A stretch of DNA of 64,000 nucleotides. Origin: Ignavibacteriales bacterium. GTDB lineage: Bacteria; Bacteroidota; Ignavibacteria; Ignavibacteriales; Melioribacteraceae. Positions within the stretch are counted from its first letter, which is position 1; each line of letters begins with the position of its first letter. The stretch lies in contig JACKAA010000004.1 in NCBI GenBank assembly GCA_020635275.1, positions 124,001 through 188,000 on the forward strand, in the 5' to 3' direction. The translations under genes and the position numbers were made by a program. A model generated the notes under the pieces. That model had not been told where the DNA came from. It saw only the letters and a list, made by a program, of their open reading frames with translations, and did no database searches. Shown here in pieces: positions 44,758 through 54,514 of the stretch.

Positions 44758-45627
44758 ATGATGAATAAAACAAGAAAGTTTATTGGCTTGTTTTACATAA
44801 TATTATTAACAATATTTTCAACAATTTTAACATTCTGTTCAGAAGATAAAAACAATCCGGTTAATAATAATGTTGATGATTCATTAAATATTGATGGTTA
44901 CAAATTAGTTTGGAATGATGAATTTGATAACTCAGCAATTGACTTGAACAAATGGGAACATGAAGTTAACGCAAATGGCGGCGGTAATAACGAACTTCAA
45001 TATTATACTGCCAGACCTGAAAATTCATTTGTTAAAGAAGGGAATTTACATTTAGTAGCTTTGCAAGAAGAATATACGGATGACGGCGAAACAAGATATT
45101 ATACTTCAGCTCGCATGAGAACTGCAACTAACGGGGATTGGACTTATGTACGTGTTGATGTAAAAGCTAAATTACCTTATGGTCAAGGACTTTGGCCAGC
45201 AATATGGATGCTCCCGACTGATTGGCAATATGGAGGGTGGCCAGCAAGCGGCGAAATTGATATAATGGAACATGTTGGTTATGATCCTGGAAGAATTCAT
45301 GGTTCAATTCATACTGAAGCTTATAATCACAGAATTGGTACACAGAAATCCGGTACAAAAGTAATACCTGATGCGAATACGGAATTTCATATTTATTCAA
45401 TTGAATGGACTGAAGAGAAAATTATTTTCTTAATAGATGGTGAAATATATTTTACTTTTGGAAATGATAAGCAAGGTAAATACGAAACTTGGCCTTTTGA
45501 TAAAAGATTTCATTTATTGCTAAATGTTGCGGTCGGCGGTGATTGGCCTGGCAATCCTACTACGCAGACAATATTTCCGAAAGAGATGGTAGTTGATTAT
45601 GTAAGAGTTTATGAAAAGATAAATTAA
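44758..45627 (+). CDS. GH16 laminarinase-type endo-beta-1,3-glucanase, probable lipoprotein
   Basis: Enzyme of about 289 aa. The start at 44758 (tandem ATG ATG) is preferred to the in-frame 44695, which would overlap the phosphorylase gene. The signal ends in LTFC (Cys27), an imperfect lipobox. The GH16 core runs from YKLVWNDEFDNSAID (about 49) to the end (VVDYVRVYEK). The catalytic motif GEIDIMEHVG holds nucleophile Glu166 and acid/base Glu171; the extra Met marks the laminarinase branch. ARMRTA, GQGLWPAIWMLP and HGSIHTEAYNH are also typical. No added binding module, in contrast to the paralogue at 58167. Confidence 0.9.
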   Translation: MMNKTRKFIGLFYIILLTIFSTILTFCSEDKNNPVNNNVDDSLNIDGYKLVWNDEFDNSAIDLNKWEHEVNANGGGNNELQYYTARPENSFVKEGNLHLVALQEEYTDDGETRYYTSARMRTATNGDWTYVRVDVKAKLPYGQGLWPAIWMLPTDWQYGGWPASGEIDIMEHVGYDPGRIHGSIHTEAYNHRIGTQKSGTKVIPDANTEFHIYSIEWTEEKIIFLIDGEIYFTFGNDKQGKYETWPFDKRFHLLLNVAVGGDWPGNPTTQTIFPKEMVVDYVRVYEKIN

Positions 45628-45684
45628 ATTTCCTATTATCTGGATATGAAATATAGCTTTGTTTTAGTAAAAATATAAATTAAG

Positions 45685-46707
45685 ATGAAAAGCATAAAAA
45701 TTACAATCCTCTATTTAATCATTTTTGTATTTCTATCCTGCAATAACTCAGATGGAATTAATGATCAGGATAATAATCAAAATAAAACTGTAGTTAATAA
45801 ATTTGGACAGTTATCGATAGATGGATCAAACATTCTAGATGAAAGCGGAAATGTAATTGTACTGAGAGGAATGAGTTTGTTCTGGAGTCAATGGGCACCA
45901 AATTATTTTACTGAAGAAACTGTCAAGTGGTTAATTGATGATTGGAAATGCACAATTATTAGAGCTGCAATGGGTGTAGAAAATGGCGGTTATCTTGACA
46001 ATCCAAATACTGAATATGAAAAAATATCAACTGTAATTGATGCGTGTATAAAACTTGGAATATATGTTGTTGTTGATTGGCATGATCACAATGCAGAAGA
46101 TCACCTTGAATCAGCTAATGATTTTTTTGATAAAATATCAAAATCTTATGGGCATTATCCTAATGTTATTTACGAAATATATAATGAACCTCTTGATGAA
46201 TCCTGGAATAATGTTTTAAAACCGTATTCTGAAAATGTAATTAATGTTATCCGAAAAAATGACCCCGATAATTTAATTATTGTTGGTACGCCAAATTGGT
46301 CACAAGATGTTGATGATGTTATTGGTAATTTAATAGATAGTAATAATATTGCTTACAGTCTTCACTTTTATACTGGAACTCATAGGGAGTGGTTAAGAGA
46401 AAAAGCAAACAAAGCTATTCTTGCTAACATTCCTTTATTTATAAGTGAATGGGGTTTAAGTGAAGCAGATGGAAATGGAATAATTGATATTGCTGAGACA
46501 AATCTTTGGGCTGATTTTATGGAATTAAAAAATCTTAGCTGGTGCAATTGGTCAGTTAACAATAAAGATGAAACATCTTCAATACTCCTTCCTACAACTA
46601 CAGCTATAAGCGGATGGAACGATAATGAATTGTCTGAAGCTGGAAAAATAATGAAAGATTATTTAGTTAAGATGAATTCAGAGATTTTCGATTCTTTAAG
46701 CGAGTAA
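45685..46707 (+). CDS. GH5 endoglucanase-like lipoprotein
   Basis: Lipoprotein of 340 aa (FLSC, Cys19) with a GH5 barrel close to classic bacterial cellulases (GH5_2-like). Motifs: VLRGMSLFWSQW (about residue 58), VVVDWHDHNAEDH (about 130), acid/base Glu168 in YEIYNEP, the HFYTGTHR segment (about 227) and nucleophile Glu255 in FISEWG. It should cut beta-1,4 bonds, for example in mixed-linkage glucan or cellulose, complementing the lichenase in the same unit. Specificity is by family resemblance only. It lies 57 bp after the GH16 gene and 54 bp before the CotH gene. Confidence 0.88.
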   Translation: MKSIKITILYLIIFVFLSCNNSDGINDQDNNQNKTVVNKFGQLSIDGSNILDESGNVIVLRGMSLFWSQWAPNYFTEETVKWLIDDWKCTIIRAAMGVENGGYLDNPNTEYEKISTVIDACIKLGIYVVVDWHDHNAEDHLESANDFFDKISKSYGHYPNVIYEIYNEPLDESWNNVLKPYSENVINVIRKNDPDNLIIVGTPNWSQDVDDVIGNLIDSNNIAYSLHFYTGTHREWLREKANKAILANIPLFISEWGLSEADGNGIIDIAETNLWADFMELKNLSWCNWSVNNKDETSSILLPTTTAISGWNDNELSEAGKIMKDYLVKMNSEIFDSLSE

Positions 46708-46761
46708 TATTTTATCTATTAATTGTCAGTATATTAAAATTGGTTTTGTTCAAGGGGAACT

Positions 46762-49700
46762 TTGCATAATTCATTTTATAAAATAAGTCTTTTATTATTA
46801 TTTACTTTATCATCCCCATTAAGAATATTTTCTCAAGACTTAGTAATTAATGAAATAATGACTTCCAATATTACTTCTTATACAGATGAATTTGGATCAA
46901 CACCTGATTGGATAGAAATTTACAATAATTCTTCTCAGTCAATAGATTTAGGGAAATATTTCCTTTCTGATGAAAAAGTAAATTTAGATAAATGGAAATT
47001 GCCTTCGATTGAATTAGCTTCACACGAGTTTTTGTTAATTGCTTTGTCAGGTAGAAATATCAATAATATTGCTTCCGCTTGGAAAACAGTAATTAAAGAA
47101 AACGATATTTGGAAGTATTTTATTGGAGATCAAGAACCACCTTTACTATGGAAGAATAATGAATTTAACGACTTAAGTTGGTTTTCAGGTTTTAGTGGTT
47201 TCGGATATGGTGACGGTGATGATAATACTATTATTGAAAATGTAAATTCCATTTATTTAAGAAAAAGTTTTGATATAAATGATGTTAATAACATTTCCCA
47301 AGTAATGTTTAATATTGATTATGATGATGGTTATGTTGCATACATTAATGGAATAGAGATATCAAAAGAGAATATTGGAATTTCAAGTGACCAAATAACA
47401 TACTTGACTAATGCCGATATGTCAATTGAACCAAGGTTAATTAATAATCAAAAACTAGATGCCGTTTTCGTTAATAACTTTCAATCATTTTTAGTTAATG
47501 GCAGAAATATACTTTCAATTCAAATTCATAATTCCAGTATTTCTTCTTCCGATTTATCTGCAATTCCTTTTTTAACATTGGGATATAAAGATCAAGCAGA
47601 AACTGAAAATGTTGCAGATGAATTAATATCTTTGTTACCAAAAGCTCATGCAAATTTTAGTGTTGCAAACGGAAAAGAGAGTATATATTTATCTTCAAGT
47701 GAAGGAATAATTGTAGATTCTGTCGGACCAATTTTAATACATGAAGATATGTCTTACGGAAGATATCCGGATGGAAGTAATTCTTGGTTTTATTTTATTG
47801 AACCGAGTCCGGAAAATTCAAATCCGAATACATTTTTTTTAGGTTATGTTGAAGAACCGCTTTTAGATTTTACTCCTGGTTTTTATAATGGTATTTTATC
47901 ACTTCACATAACAAATAACAATGGTTTAAATTCATATTATACTTTGGATGGATCTGAACCAACTATAAATTCAAATTTATATCAAAACGCAATAACTCTT
48001 TCCAAAACAACAGTAGTTAAAATTAAATCATTTGAAGATGGGTATTTACCTAGCATCACAAATACTTCAACATTTTTTATAAACGAAAATGTGAATTTAC
48101 CTGTTGTATCAATTAGCACGAATCCGGAAAATTTATGGGATTATGATAATGGTATTTATGTAATTGGTCCAAACGCTGAAAGTGAATTTCCATTTTTTGG
48201 TGCAAATTTTTGGCAAGATTGGGAAAAAGAATCCAATTTTGAATTTTTCGATTTGCAGAACATCAGGCATGTAAATGAAAATTGTATGATTAAAATATTT
48301 GGCGGATGGAGTAGAGGCAACGATCAGAAATCTTTAGCAGTAGTACCGAATAAAAGTATAAATTTTAATTTTTTTGATGAGATTGATATAAATGAATTTA
48401 ATTCATTAGTCCTTAGAAACTCTGGTAATGATTGGAATTTTACAATGCTGCGAGACGGTTTTATAAGTAGAATAGCAGATTATTTAAATGTCGATCATTT
48501 AGCATATCAGCCGACAGAACTTTATTTGAACGGTGAATACTGGGGTATTCATAATTTAAGAGAAAAACTTAATTTGAGTTATATAAATTCGCATCATGAT
48601 ATTGATAAAGATAATATAGATTTGCTGGAATTGAATGGTGATGTAATTGATGGAGATAATGAAGAATATTTTCAACTTATAAATTATCTGAACACCCATA
48701 ATTTAAATAATGATGAAAATTATAATTATATCAAAAAAATAATTGATGTCCCAAGTTTTATTGATTATCAGATTATAGAGATTTATATAGCTAATATTGA
48801 TTGGCCTGGCAATAATATTAAATTTTGGAAAGAGAAGGGCGAATTAGGAAAGTGGAGATGGATTTTATTTGATACCGATTTTGGATTTGGTTGGTTATAT
48901 GGTGAAGATTATGATCATAATACATTAAGATTTGCACTTGAGACAAACGGTCCCGATTGGCCAAATCCACCTTGGTCAACATTTATTCTCAGAAAATTAA
49001 TGGAGAACGCAAACTTTAAAAGAGATTTTATCAATAGATATTCTGATTTAATTAATACTTCTTTTAAAACTGGAGAAATATTACAGATTTTTAACAATGT
49101 AACTGAAGAAATAAAACTTGCAATTCCACGACATTCAGAACGCTGGAATCAGTTTACTTATAATCAATGGTTAGATAATCTTAATGTTATTAAAAGATTT
49201 ATTGAATTACGTACTGTTTATCTAAATTATTATTTCATGGAAGAATTTAATCTTAATGAACCAAAAGAAATTGAAATAAATGTTTCTTCAACTGCCGGTG
49301 GTAAAATTAAAATAAATTCACTTTGGCCCGCAACTTATCCTTGGAAAGGAAAATATTTTAAAGATCATATAATTCAGTTAAAAGCAATTCCCAATCCGGG
49401 ATATTCATTTATTGGTTGGTCGGGTGCATCTAATTCATTATCAGACTCGCTTGAGTTTTCAATATCTGATTGGTCTTCAATTCAAGCTAATTTTTCTAAA
49501 TCAGCAGAATATCCTTCAGTTGTCATTAATGAAATAAATTATAATTCGAGCTCTACTTTTGATACTGAAGATTGGATTGAATTATTTAACAACTCAAACT
49601 CTGATATTGATTTAAGTAATTGGGTTTTAAAAGATGAATTAGATACAAATATTTTTGTGATTCCGGAAGGTACTTTACTTAATTCAAATGATTATTTAAT

Positions 49701-50286
49701 TATTAGTAGAGACACATTAGATTTTAATTCACTTGTTGGATTATCACAAAAAAGAATTGGCGAATTTGATTTTGGATTAAATAATAGCGGTGATTTAATT
49801 AGACTCTTTAATAGCGAAATGATATTAATTGATAGTGTACGTTATGATGACAGATTCCCTTGGCCGACTGAACCAGATGGAAGCGGACAAACATTGGAAT
49901 TAATTAATCCATCTCTTGATAACTCAATACCATCAAATTGGAACTCATCTTTAGACTTTGGAACACCGGGTTACCAAAACAGCAGTTTTGTTGTTGAAGT
50001 TAAAAAAGAAAAAGAATTACCCAAAGAATATTCGCTCAATCAAAATTATCCAAATCCATTTAATCCTAGCACCACCATTGAATATTCAATTCGCCAAAGC
50101 GGTAATGTTGAATTAAAAATTTATGATGTATTAGGAAATGAAATTAAAACAATTGTAAAGGATAAAAAAGAACCAGGTATTTATTCAGTTGATTTTAATG
50201 CCTTCGGATATTCAAGTGGTGTTTATTTTTATCAATTAAGAGTTAATGATTTTATAGAAAGTAAAAAAATGTTGCTATTAAAATAG
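46762..50286 (+). CDS. Secreted CotH-kinase-like protein with two lamin-tail domains and T9SS sorting domain
   Basis: Protein of 1174 aa starting at TTG after CAAGGGGAAC, with a signal peptide to about residue 25. Domain order: lamin-tail domain (about 26-90; VINEIMTSN, DWIEIYNNS), a beta-rich domain (about 110-280), a chitobiase-C-like module (YTLDGSEPTINS, about 393), a CotH-kinase domain (about 430-810; LVLRNSGNDWNFTMLRDGF, GEYWGIHNLREKLN, ILFDTDFGFGW), a bacterial-repeat domain (PGYSFIGWSGA, about 880), a second lamin-tail domain (about 915-1030) and a T9SS domain (NYPNPFNPST). CotH domains resemble protein kinases; in spore coats CotH phosphorylates proteins. Its role in glucan use is unknown. 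Confidence 0.82.
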   Translation: MHNSFYKISLLLLFTLSSPLRIFSQDLVINEIMTSNITSYTDEFGSTPDWIEIYNNSSQSIDLGKYFLSDEKVNLDKWKLPSIELASHEFLLIALSGRNINNIASAWKTVIKENDIWKYFIGDQEPPLLWKNNEFNDLSWFSGFSGFGYGDGDDNTIIENVNSIYLRKSFDINDVNNISQVMFNIDYDDGYVAYINGIEISKENIGISSDQITYLTNADMSIEPRLINNQKLDAVFVNNFQSFLVNGRNILSIQIHNSSISSSDLSAIPFLTLGYKDQAETENVADELISLLPKAHANFSVANGKESIYLSSSEGIIVDSVGPILIHEDMSYGRYPDGSNSWFYFIEPSPENSNPNTFFLGYVEEPLLDFTPGFYNGILSLHITNNNGLNSYYTLDGSEPTINSNLYQNAITLSKTTVVKIKSFEDGYLPSITNTSTFFINENVNLPVVSISTNPENLWDYDNGIYVIGPNAESEFPFFGANFWQDWEKESNFEFFDLQNIRHVNENCMIKIFGGWSRGNDQKSLAVVPNKSINFNFFDEIDINEFNSLVLRNSGNDWNFTMLRDGFISRIADYLNVDHLAYQPTELYLNGEYWGIHNLREKLNLSYINSHHDIDKDNIDLLELNGDVIDGDNEEYFQLINYLNTHNLNNDENYNYIKKIIDVPSFIDYQIIEIYIANIDWPGNNIKFWKEKGELGKWRWILFDTDFGFGWLYGEDYDHNTLRFALETNGPDWPNPPWSTFILRKLMENANFKRDFINRYSDLINTSFKTGEILQIFNNVTEEIKLAIPRHSERWNQFTYNQWLDNLNVIKRFIELRTVYLNYYFMEEFNLNEPKEIEINVSSTAGGKIKINSLWPATYPWKGKYFKDHIIQLKAIPNPGYSFIGWSGASNSLSDSLEFSISDWSSIQANFSKSAEYPSVVINEINYNSSSTFDTEDWIELFNNSNSDIDLSNWVLKDELDTNIFVIPEGTLLNSNDYLIISRDTLDFNSLVGLSQKRIGEFDFGLNNSGDLIRLFNSEMILIDSVRYDDRFPWPTEPDGSGQTLELINPSLDNSIPSNWNSSLDFGTPGYQNSSFVVEVKKEKELPKEYSLNQNYPNPFNPSTTIEYSIRQSGNVELKIYDVLGNEIKTIVKDKKEPGIYSVDFNAFGYSSGVYFYQLRVNDFIESKKMLLLK

Positions 50287-50306
50287 GATAGTCTAATAAA
50301 AAAAAT

Positions 50307-51737
50307 ATGAAAAAACTAACACTCAGTTTAATTTTAGTACTTTTAGTATCAATTGATGGATGCGGTCAAAACGTTAATGAACCATCGACTAATAATGAAA
50401 ATAAGGTAGTTAAATTTTGGCTGACAGACGCTAGTAAAGGAATTAAATTTCAGCAGCAATTTAATAATGTTGATACCGGCAGAGTCAGCAATGAAACCAC
50501 GATTAAAATTAATAATGGTTTTTTAGGTCAATTTATGGATGGCTTTGGATTTGCTTTAACCGGTGGAAGTGCAAAGCATATTCATAATATGTCAACTACT
50601 AGCAGAAGTAAATTACTAACAGAATTGTTTGATGTTGATGACAGTAATATTGGAATTAGTTACTTGCGCGTAAGTATTGGTGCGTCAGATTTAGACGAAT
50701 ATGTGTTTTCTTATAATGATCTTTCAACCGGAGAGACAGATGTAAATATGGAGAAATTTTCTTTAAGTGAAGATCGAAAACATTTAATTCCTGTACTAAA
50801 AGAAATACTAAATATTAATCCAAATATAAAAATTATGGGATCTCCTTGGTCAGCTCCTACTTGGATGAAAACAAATAATAATAGCATTGGTGGAAGTTTA
50901 AAATCAATTTATTATGATGCTTATGCAAAATATTTTGTAAAATATATTCAAAGTATGACAGAGGAGGGAATTACTATTGATGCAATAACGGTTCAAAATG
51001 AACCGCTTCATGGAGGGAATAATCCAAGTATGGTAATGCAGCCTAATGAACAGGCTACATTTATAAAAAATAATTTGGGACCAATGTTTAACGATTCCGG
51101 AATCAATACCAAAATAATAATTTATGATCACAATGCGGATAGAACAGATTATCCAATAACAGTTTTAAATGATCCAATGGCAAAACAATATATTGACGGA
51201 ACTGCATTCCATCTTTATGGAGGCACTATTGATGATTTGAGTTTAGTTCATAATGCTCATCCTGATAGAAATTTATATTTCACCGAACAGTGGATTGGTG
51301 CTCCGGGTAATTTTGAACAAGATATCAAATGGCATGTTAGAGAACTAATAATTGGTGCAACAAGAAATTGGTGTAAAAATGTAATTGAATGGAATTTGGC
51401 AGCGGATGAAAATCAAGAACCGCATACACCTGGCGGATGCGATAGATGTTTGGGTGCACTTACAATAACAGGCAACCAAGTTACAAGGAATCCTGCATAT
51501 TATGTAATTGCACATGCATCAAAATTTGTTAGGCCTGGATCTCAAAGAGTCTATTCTTCTGTATCAATAGAATTGCCAAACGTTGCTTTTAATACATCAG
51601 AAAATCAATATGTAATTATTGTACTAAATGATACAAATGAACAAAAGTCTTTTAATATTTCAATTGAAGAAAAAGTAATTAATTCAACTTTATCTTCTGG
51701 TGCTGTGGGAACTTATATCTGGGACATAGAAAATTAA
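50307..51737 (+). CDS. GH30-family beta-glucanase lipoprotein
   Basis: Lipoprotein of 476 aa (IDGC, Cys19) with a GH30 barrel and side beta-domain. Motifs: MDGFGFALTGGSA (about residue 77), SPWSAPTWMKTN (about 180), acid/base Glu232 in TVQNEP and nucleophile Glu327 in YFTEQW. The C-terminal beta-domain has VRPGSQRVYS (about 410). GH30 includes beta-1,6-glucanases and glucosylceramidases; next to laminarin-type enzymes, a beta-1,6-glucanase that removes branches is the best guess. A distant paralogue starts at 55544. It is 20 bp after the CotH gene and probably the second-last gene of the long unit. Confidence 0.87.
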   Translation: MKKLTLSLILVLLVSIDGCGQNVNEPSTNNENKVVKFWLTDASKGIKFQQQFNNVDTGRVSNETTIKINNGFLGQFMDGFGFALTGGSAKHIHNMSTTSRSKLLTELFDVDDSNIGISYLRVSIGASDLDEYVFSYNDLSTGETDVNMEKFSLSEDRKHLIPVLKEILNINPNIKIMGSPWSAPTWMKTNNNSIGGSLKSIYYDAYAKYFVKYIQSMTEEGITIDAITVQNEPLHGGNNPSMVMQPNEQATFIKNNLGPMFNDSGINTKIIIYDHNADRTDYPITVLNDPMAKQYIDGTAFHLYGGTIDDLSLVHNAHPDRNLYFTEQWIGAPGNFEQDIKWHVRELIIGATRNWCKNVIEWNLAADENQEPHTPGGCDRCLGALTITGNQVTRNPAYYVIAHASKFVRPGSQRVYSSVSIELPNVAFNTSENQYVIIVLNDTNEQKSFNISIEEKVINSTLSSGAVGTYIWDIEN

Positions 51738-51751
51738 CTTCTGAGAATAAT

Positions 51752-52693
51752 ATGAAATACAATAAACTTATTAAAAATAGTATAGCAGTTTCAGAAATTG
51801 GATTTGGTGCTTGGCAATTAGGCAAAAGCACAGATTGGAAATCAATGACAGATAATGAAGCTATTGAATTAGTTCATAAAGCTTTGGATTTAGGAATAAA
51901 TTTTTTTGATACTGCCCCTAATTATGGTTTAGGAACAAGCGAAGAAAGGCTTGGGAAAGCTCTTTGTAATTATGATAGAAGTAAAATTGTAATTAATACA
52001 AAATTTGGTCATTCAGAAAAAGGAGAATTAAATTTTTCTTCAGACATTATAAAGCAATCATTAGATGGCAGTTTAAAGAGATTAAAAACTGAATATGTGG
52101 ATTCGTTAATTATTCATAATCCGCCGTTTGAATATCTTGATGGAAACAAAAATGATCATTATGAAATTTTGGAAAAATTGAAAGAGGAAGGAAAAATTAG
52201 AGCTTATGGTGCATCATTAGATACATACAAGGAAATGAAAACTTTTATTACTACAACTAATTGTGAAGTGATAGAAGCATTTTATAATATTATTCATCAA
52301 GATGCAGCTAAAGCATTTAATTTAACAAAAGAAAAGAATATTGGTATAATTGTAAAGATCCCATTAGATTCCGGTTGGTTATCCGGAAAATATAATGAGC
52401 AAAGCTCGTTTGATGATATTAGAAATAGGTGGAGCAAAGAAGATATAATAATTAGAGCTGGTTTGGTTAATCAAATTAAAAAGTTAATTCCAGGTGATTA
52501 CGATCTTGCACAGACAGCAATTTCATTTTGCTTGGCAAATAATGCTGTAAGTACAGTTATTCCAGGAATTAAAAATAATGATCAATTACTAAAGAATATT
52601 GAAAGTGCAAATAAGGCAATATCAAATGAACTTGTTTATAAATTAGAGAAATTTTATCAGGAGGAAATTGAAAAACTTAATCTTCCTTGGTAA
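51752..52693 (+). CDS. Aldo/keto reductase
   Basis: Cytoplasmic NADPH-dependent reductase of 313 aa. The catalytic tetrad is visible: Asp and Tyr in FFDTAPNYGLGTSE (about residues 50-63), Lys in VINTKFGH (about 90) and His in SLIIHNPP (about 123). The C-terminal cofactor region contains VSTVIPGIKNNDQL (about 269). Substrate cannot be predicted; reduction of a sugar aldehyde or keto-sugar would fit the neighbourhood. It is 14 bp downstream of the GH30 gene and closes the plus-strand run; the next gene converges on it with a 30-bp gap that shows no strong terminator. Confidence 0.9.
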   Translation: MKYNKLIKNSIAVSEIGFGAWQLGKSTDWKSMTDNEAIELVHKALDLGINFFDTAPNYGLGTSEERLGKALCNYDRSKIVINTKFGHSEKGELNFSSDIIKQSLDGSLKRLKTEYVDSLIIHNPPFEYLDGNKNDHYEILEKLKEEGKIRAYGASLDTYKEMKTFITTTNCEVIEAFYNIIHQDAAKAFNLTKEKNIGIIVKIPLDSGWLSGKYNEQSSFDDIRNRWSKEDIIIRAGLVNQIKKLIPGDYDLAQTAISFCLANNAVSTVIPGIKNNDQLLKNIESANKAISNELVYKLEKFYQEEIEKLNLPW

Positions 52694-52723
52694 GTATAAT
52701 AATAGCTCAGTAAATATTTAGAC

Positions 52724-54424
52724 TTATTTTAAAAGCATCATTTTCTTTATATCAAAAATATTTCCTGCTGTTATTTTATAAAAATAAATTCCACTTGGAT
52801 AATTCGTTGCGTCCCATTCAATTTCGTAAATTCCCGGTCTTTGTTGTTCATTTAAAAGTGTTTTTATTTCTCTACCCAGCATATCATAAATTTTGATTTG
52901 TACATTCACATTATAAGCCAGATCTTTTTCAGGGATCTCTGAATTGCTTTGATGCTGAAAGGAGTTCAGTAAAACAGTGCTTGAAGGAATTCTGTATTTT
53001 ATTGTAGTTACCGGATTAAAAGGGTTAGGATAGTTCTGATAAACAATAAAATTATTAGGTATATTATTATTTTCTGTTTGGTCAATTTGTGTTAAAAGAT
53101 CAATGTTAGTATCCATCCACATTAATCTCTTTAAAATCCAGCCTTTTAATTGAAGAATTTCATCTTCGTAAGTTGAAGATAAAATTTCTGGCCATCTTTG
53201 AAAATTTCTTAGTCTTGCTTCTTGAATATAACTAGCAGTACTATCAATCACTTTGAATAATGTATTATGATCAAGAATATTATTTCTTAGCTCATTCCAT
53301 CTTGTTTTAACTTTACTGCTAAATTCATTATCCTTTAATAATTTTTTCCACCAGAATGGAACCTTAAATGGATCATCAGGATGTAATACGCTATAATCAA
53401 TTTGCCAACCATCGGAGAAACCTATTTCCCCAGTAATCCATGCATCACCAAAAGTTAAATTAAAATCCCAAATTGGTCCGGCAATTAATTTATTATTTAC
53501 ACTATCCTTATCTTTGTACATGTATGCACTTAATCTATAGGCATCAACATTTTTACAAAATTCATTAAGTAAAAAATGATCGACAAATGAATCTATATCA
53601 ATAACATTTCTGTAACCTGTTTCAGGATCATTATAATTATCACTGTTCATCAATTGTTCAAAATCATTAAAATAGTTGATAATATATTCTTTCTGCTGAG
53701 GTGTAATTTCATCATCTTTTGGATATTCATGCTGATAAGGTGTTCCAAAATTTGAATACCAATAACCAACACTATTCCATTCAATTCTATCAATTTTTAC
53801 TAAATAACCTCCTGTTAGTTCATCTCCGGAATTATCCAATTCAGTTAATTTTGAAATATCGACTCTATCATTATCTCTTTTTATTTTTTCCATCAAAACG
53901 TAAATGCCTAAGTACTCATAGTTTACAAAAAGTTCACAGTAAACTGTTCTGCTTGCGTACCTGCCTAACTGATTTGACAATTTGTATGATAAAACATTTC
54001 TCAATAAAGATTTATCATTATAAGGTCCATACAATATCCAATCATTTTCAGTTGGTAAATCACACAGCGAAACATTAAGATTATCACCTAATGAATCTTG
54101 AGTCTCAATTCTGTATTGAGGTTTTGGATATGCTGAAGAAGAACTTCCTCTTAATTCAATAGCGATAAGCCCATTGTAATTATTAAATTCATCTGAAATA
54201 TTATTTCTTACTCCATTGCCGTTATCAATAATTCCCATTTGAGCTGTTATACGTTCTTGATCCTTAATTGTCTGTCCGTCCGTGTTAATAAATACAAGAG
54301 GTAAGTTTGAAGAAGCGATGTTTACATTAGAAATTTTGTTTTGCGAAAATGCATTCTCTAAGTAAAAAAAAATAATTATTAAAAATGAATTAAATAAGAT
54401 TTGTCTGAATTTCTTAATGCTCAT
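52724..54424 (-). CDS. Secreted CotH-kinase-like protein with T9SS sorting domain
   Basis: Protein of 566 aa. The signal peptide (about 1-27, ending AFSQ) is followed by a short beta domain (LPLVFINTDGQTIKDQ) and a CotH-kinase domain (about 80-420; IELRGSSSSAYPKPQYRIE, WILYGPYNDKSLLRN, GIYVLMEKIKRD, GPIWDFNLTFGDAW). The T9SS domain begins at NYPNPFNPVT (about 465) and contains an unusual insert with a short Ser/Gln-rich stretch before the usual sorting-domain strands. It runs opposite to the glucan genes and lies between two of their units. Unlike the 1174-aa CotH protein it has no lamin-tail domains. Substrate unknown. Confidence 0.83.
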   Translation of the reverse strand: MSIKKFRQILFNSFLIIIFFYLENAFSQNKISNVNIASSNLPLVFINTDGQTIKDQERITAQMGIIDNGNGVRNNISDEFNNYNGLIAIELRGSSSSAYPKPQYRIETQDSLGDNLNVSLCDLPTENDWILYGPYNDKSLLRNVLSYKLSNQLGRYASRTVYCELFVNYEYLGIYVLMEKIKRDNDRVDISKLTELDNSGDELTGGYLVKIDRIEWNSVGYWYSNFGTPYQHEYPKDDEITPQQKEYIINYFNDFEQLMNSDNYNDPETGYRNVIDIDSFVDHFLLNEFCKNVDAYRLSAYMYKDKDSVNNKLIAGPIWDFNLTFGDAWITGEIGFSDGWQIDYSVLHPDDPFKVPFWWKKLLKDNEFSSKVKTRWNELRNNILDHNTLFKVIDSTASYIQEARLRNFQRWPEILSSTYEDEILQLKGWILKRLMWMDTNIDLLTQIDQTENNNIPNNFIVYQNYPNPFNPVTTIKYRIPSSTVLLNSFQHQSNSEIPEKDLAYNVNVQIKIYDMLGREIKTLLNEQQRPGIYEIEWDATNYPSGIYFYKITAGNIFDIKKMMLLK

Positions 54425-54514
54425 ATAGAATTTTTATTTTTAAAAATAAATTATATACCAAAATAATGATTAAATTAAGAGTTTAAAAATATTTGTTTTA
54501 TATTCGGAATAATT

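Noticed and set aside
45645..45670. TGG...GC pair before the GH5 gene at 45685 as a sigma-54 promoter
   Set aside because: The GG to GC spacing is 2 bp too long, and no upstream element is present.
46755..46768. GGGGAACTTTGC before the CotH gene as a sigma-54 promoter
   Set aside because: The spacing between GG and GC is far too short; the GGGG is better explained as the ribosome-binding site for the TTG start.
53719..54078. 119-aa plus-strand ORF
   Set aside because: It lies inside the minus-strand CotH gene and has no signal, motif or ribosome site of its own.
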